A stretch of DNA of 64,000 bases from NCBI RefSeq assembly GCF_000298195.1, contig NZ_BAHC01000046.1:1-64000 (forward strand), given 5' to 3'. Under the pieces are notes generated by a model, which worked only from the letters and a program-made list of their open reading frames with translations, was not told where the DNA came from and did not search any database. Of the stretch, positions 62,568 through 64,000 are shown one piece after another. Both the position numbers and the translations under genes were made by a program. This DNA is from Gordonia rhizosphera NBRC 16068. Lineage in GTDB: Bacteria; Actinomycetota; Actinomycetes; Mycobacteriales; Mycobacteriaceae. Position 1 is the stretch's first letter, and each line of letters opens with the position of its first letter.

Positions 62568-64000
62568 GTGGATTTCGGTGAGGCGTTGGCCCGGCTGTTC
62601 GTGCAGGCCGGGCGTCCGACGCTGCGCGCGGCCGCGGCGCGGTCGACGGTGTCGGCGCAGCGAATCAGTGACTGGCGCAACGGGCGCCATCTGCCGCGCG
62701 ACTTCGGGACCGTCGAGCCGCTGCTGGTATGGCTCACCTCCCGCGCGGTCTCGTCGGGTCAGGAACATGTCCTGACGATGCCGCAGTGGAAGGATCTGTG
62801 GGATCAGCGTCTGACCGAACCGACCGCCTACGAGACCGCGCCGTCGACCCCGACGGCCGGGGTCACCCGCCCCTACGCGGGTCTGTCCAGCCTGACCGCC
62901 GCAGACAGCGACGTGTTCTTCGGTCGCGACGATCTCATCGCGACGCTCGTCGACACCATCCTCGACACCGCCGCGGCCCCGTCCGGACCGCGGCTGATCG
63001 TCGTCACCGGCGTCTCGGGATCGGGCAAGTCGTCGCTGCTCGACGCCGGACTCGCGCGCGACCGGCGGCTTCCGACGCCGCGACGCGCCCGGATCACCGC
63101 TGCGGGTGTGCGCATCGCCGACTCCCCCATCGCCGACGCGCCCACCGGCACCGCCACCACCGACAACGCCGCCGCAGACAACGCCGCAGACCCGACGTGC
63201 CCCGACGTCATCGTCCTCGACCAGTTCGAGAGCGTGTTCGCGCTGCCCGACGACGCCGTCGTCGACGCCATTCGCGAGGTCGAGTCCCTGGCCCACGACT
63301 CGGTCGTCGTGCTGGGCGTGCGCGCCGACTTCTTCGGCCAGTGCGTCGAGTTCGCGGTCCTGGCGCAGGCCTGGCAGTCGCGATGCGTCATCGTCCCCGA
63401 GATGACCGGCGCCCAGCTCCGCGAGGTCATCACCGGCCCGGTCCGGCTGGCCGGTGGACGGATCGAGTCCGGGTTGGCCGACGTGATGATCGCCGACCTG
63501 CACGCCGCATCGACTGTCGGCGACCGCGCCGGCCGCCTCCCGCTCCTCGCGCACGTGCTCGCGGCCACCTGGGCGCGACGATCGGGCAACCGGATGACGA
63601 TCTCGGGGTACCGTGCCACCGGCGGCATCGCGCGGGCCGTGGCCGACACCGCCGAGGCCGCCTGGTCGGCCGTCGACCGCGAGGACCACACCCTCGCGCG
63701 TGCCCTGCTGCTCGCCCTCGTGCATGTCGCCCCCGGCGGGATCGCCCTGCGCGTCCCACTGCACACCGACACCATCGCCGACCGGTTCGGACCGCGCGTG
63801 TCGCGTGTCATCGACGTGTTCGCCCAGGCCCGGCTGCTGATCGTGACCTCGGACTCGGTGATGCTCGTCCACGACGTCGTCCTCACCTCCTGGCCGAGGC
63901 TCGCGGACTGGATCGCCGGCGATTCCGGTATCCACCTCTGGCGCCAGCAACTCGACGCCGACACGGCCGCGTGGGCCGAGGCCGGGCACAGCCGGTCCTT
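62568..64000 (+). CDS. HTH-nSTAND1 NTPase, 3' truncated by window end
   Basis: 477 codons are visible and the frame is open at the edge. Residues 1-60 form a helix-turn-helix-like adaptor (GEALARLFVQAGRPTLRAAAARSTVSAQRISDWRNGRHLP). PYAGLSSLTAADSDVFFGRDDLI opens the nSTAND1 NTPase; Walker A is GVSGSGKSS (148-156), Walker B VIVLDQFESVF (about 214-224), then LGVRADFF, PLLAHVLAATWARRSGNRMTI and YRATGGIARAVADTAEAAW, all family blocks. Members usually continue into WD40 or TPR repeats, expected beyond the window. nSTAND1 proteins are linked to conflict and immunity systems. GTG at 62568 is preferred, with CGGGG 7 nt upstream. Confidence 0.85.
   Translation, partial: MDFGEALARLFVQAGRPTLRAAAARSTVSAQRISDWRNGRHLPRDFGTVEPLLVWLTSRAVSSGQEHVLTMPQWKDLWDQRLTEPTAYETAPSTPTAGVTRPYAGLSSLTAADSDVFFGRDDLIATLVDTILDTAAAPSGPRLIVVTGVSGSGKSSLLDAGLARDRRLPTPRRARITAAGVRIADSPIADAPTGTATTDNAAADNAADPTCPDVIVLDQFESVFALPDDAVVDAIREVESLAHDSVVVLGVRADFFGQCVEFAVLAQAWQSRCVIVPEMTGAQLREVITGPVRLAGGRIESGLADVMIADLHAASTVGDRAGRLPLLAHVLAATWARRSGNRMTISGYRATGGIARAVADTAEAAWSAVDREDHTLARALLLALVHVAPGGIALRVPLHTDTIADRFGPRVSRVIDVFAQARLLIVTSDSVMLVHDVVLTSWPRLADWIAGDSGIHLWRQQLDADTAAWAEAGHSRS

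Noticed and set aside
62523-63989. Long minus-strand frame opposite the STAND gene
   Set aside because: The plus frame contains Walker A, Walker B and other nSTAND1 motifs; the minus frame is Gly/Arg/Asp-rich without any family pattern.

Overview
The window is chromosomal DNA of a high-GC actinobacterium of the order Mycobacteriales. A Gordonia-like genus fits best, but that is inference. The evidence is GC-rich third codon positions, frequent GTG starts with 4-nt start/stop overlaps, an 848-residue ClpC like that of mycobacteria, PhoP/PhoR of the mycobacterial type, an MmpL-type transporter, and mycothiol-linked families. I see no rRNA, tRNA, IS element, prophage or CRISPR array.

Left part (0-25 kb): a MaoC/DUF1330 pair; a carbohydrate-type operon (two TIM-barrel isomerases and a Gfo/Idh/MocA dehydrogenase) divergent from a LacI regulator with a visible operator; a WYL regulator divergent from a TIGR03086 protein; an MFS pump and a membrane acyltransferase; a secreted SGNH hydrolase; an LVIVD beta-propeller gene broken by a 7-bp tandem duplication, coupled to a DUF305 gene; enoyl-CoA hydratase; clpC; an ECF sigma factor coupled to a triple-VOC protein; a QorR-like/quinone-reductase pair; an AraC-controlled NmrA/DUF1772 pair; and a small ribbon-helix-helix islet bracketed by an imperfect repeat of the araC 3' end.

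Middle part (25-46 kb): purine biosynthesis genes purQ, purS, purC, purB and purD, all on the minus strand, spread among an M18 aminopeptidase, oligopeptidase B, a glutathione-peroxidase-family gene and a MarR/DHA2 efflux pair. The order of landmarks (M18 peptidase, purQ/S, ptrB, purC, purB, purD, HIT, phoR/phoP) matches the M. tuberculosis Rv0757-Rv0800 segment, with other genes in between. purL is not in the window. Two intergenic minisatellites with a ~21-bp period lie at 28.6 kb and 31.6 kb.

The most system-like accessory locus is 40.1-43.9 kb. Three matching operators (ATACCC-N4-GGGTAT) control an MMPL transporter and a second operon: a CsoR/CstR-family sensor that keeps two cysteines but lacks the copper-ligand histidine, a DUF302 protein, a mycothiol-dependent-reductase homologue with CPFA instead of CPWC, and a 51-residue Cys-rich protein. 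I read it as a thiol, persulfide or electrophile stress module; this is inference.

Right part (46-64 kb): a lipid-linked glycosylation pair (GT2-GtrA and a Gly-rich PMT-family transferase) followed by LtrA; a RecQ helicase fused to a phosphoribosyltransferase-like domain; a DpnII-like restriction-modification pair; a DUF899 pseudogene; the PhoPR two-component system; an AlkZ-like winged-helix protein coupled to a RidA protein; and, running off the right edge, a large HTH-nSTAND1 NTPase, a family linked to bacterial conflict and immunity systems, preceded by a 457-bp leader with strong palindromes.
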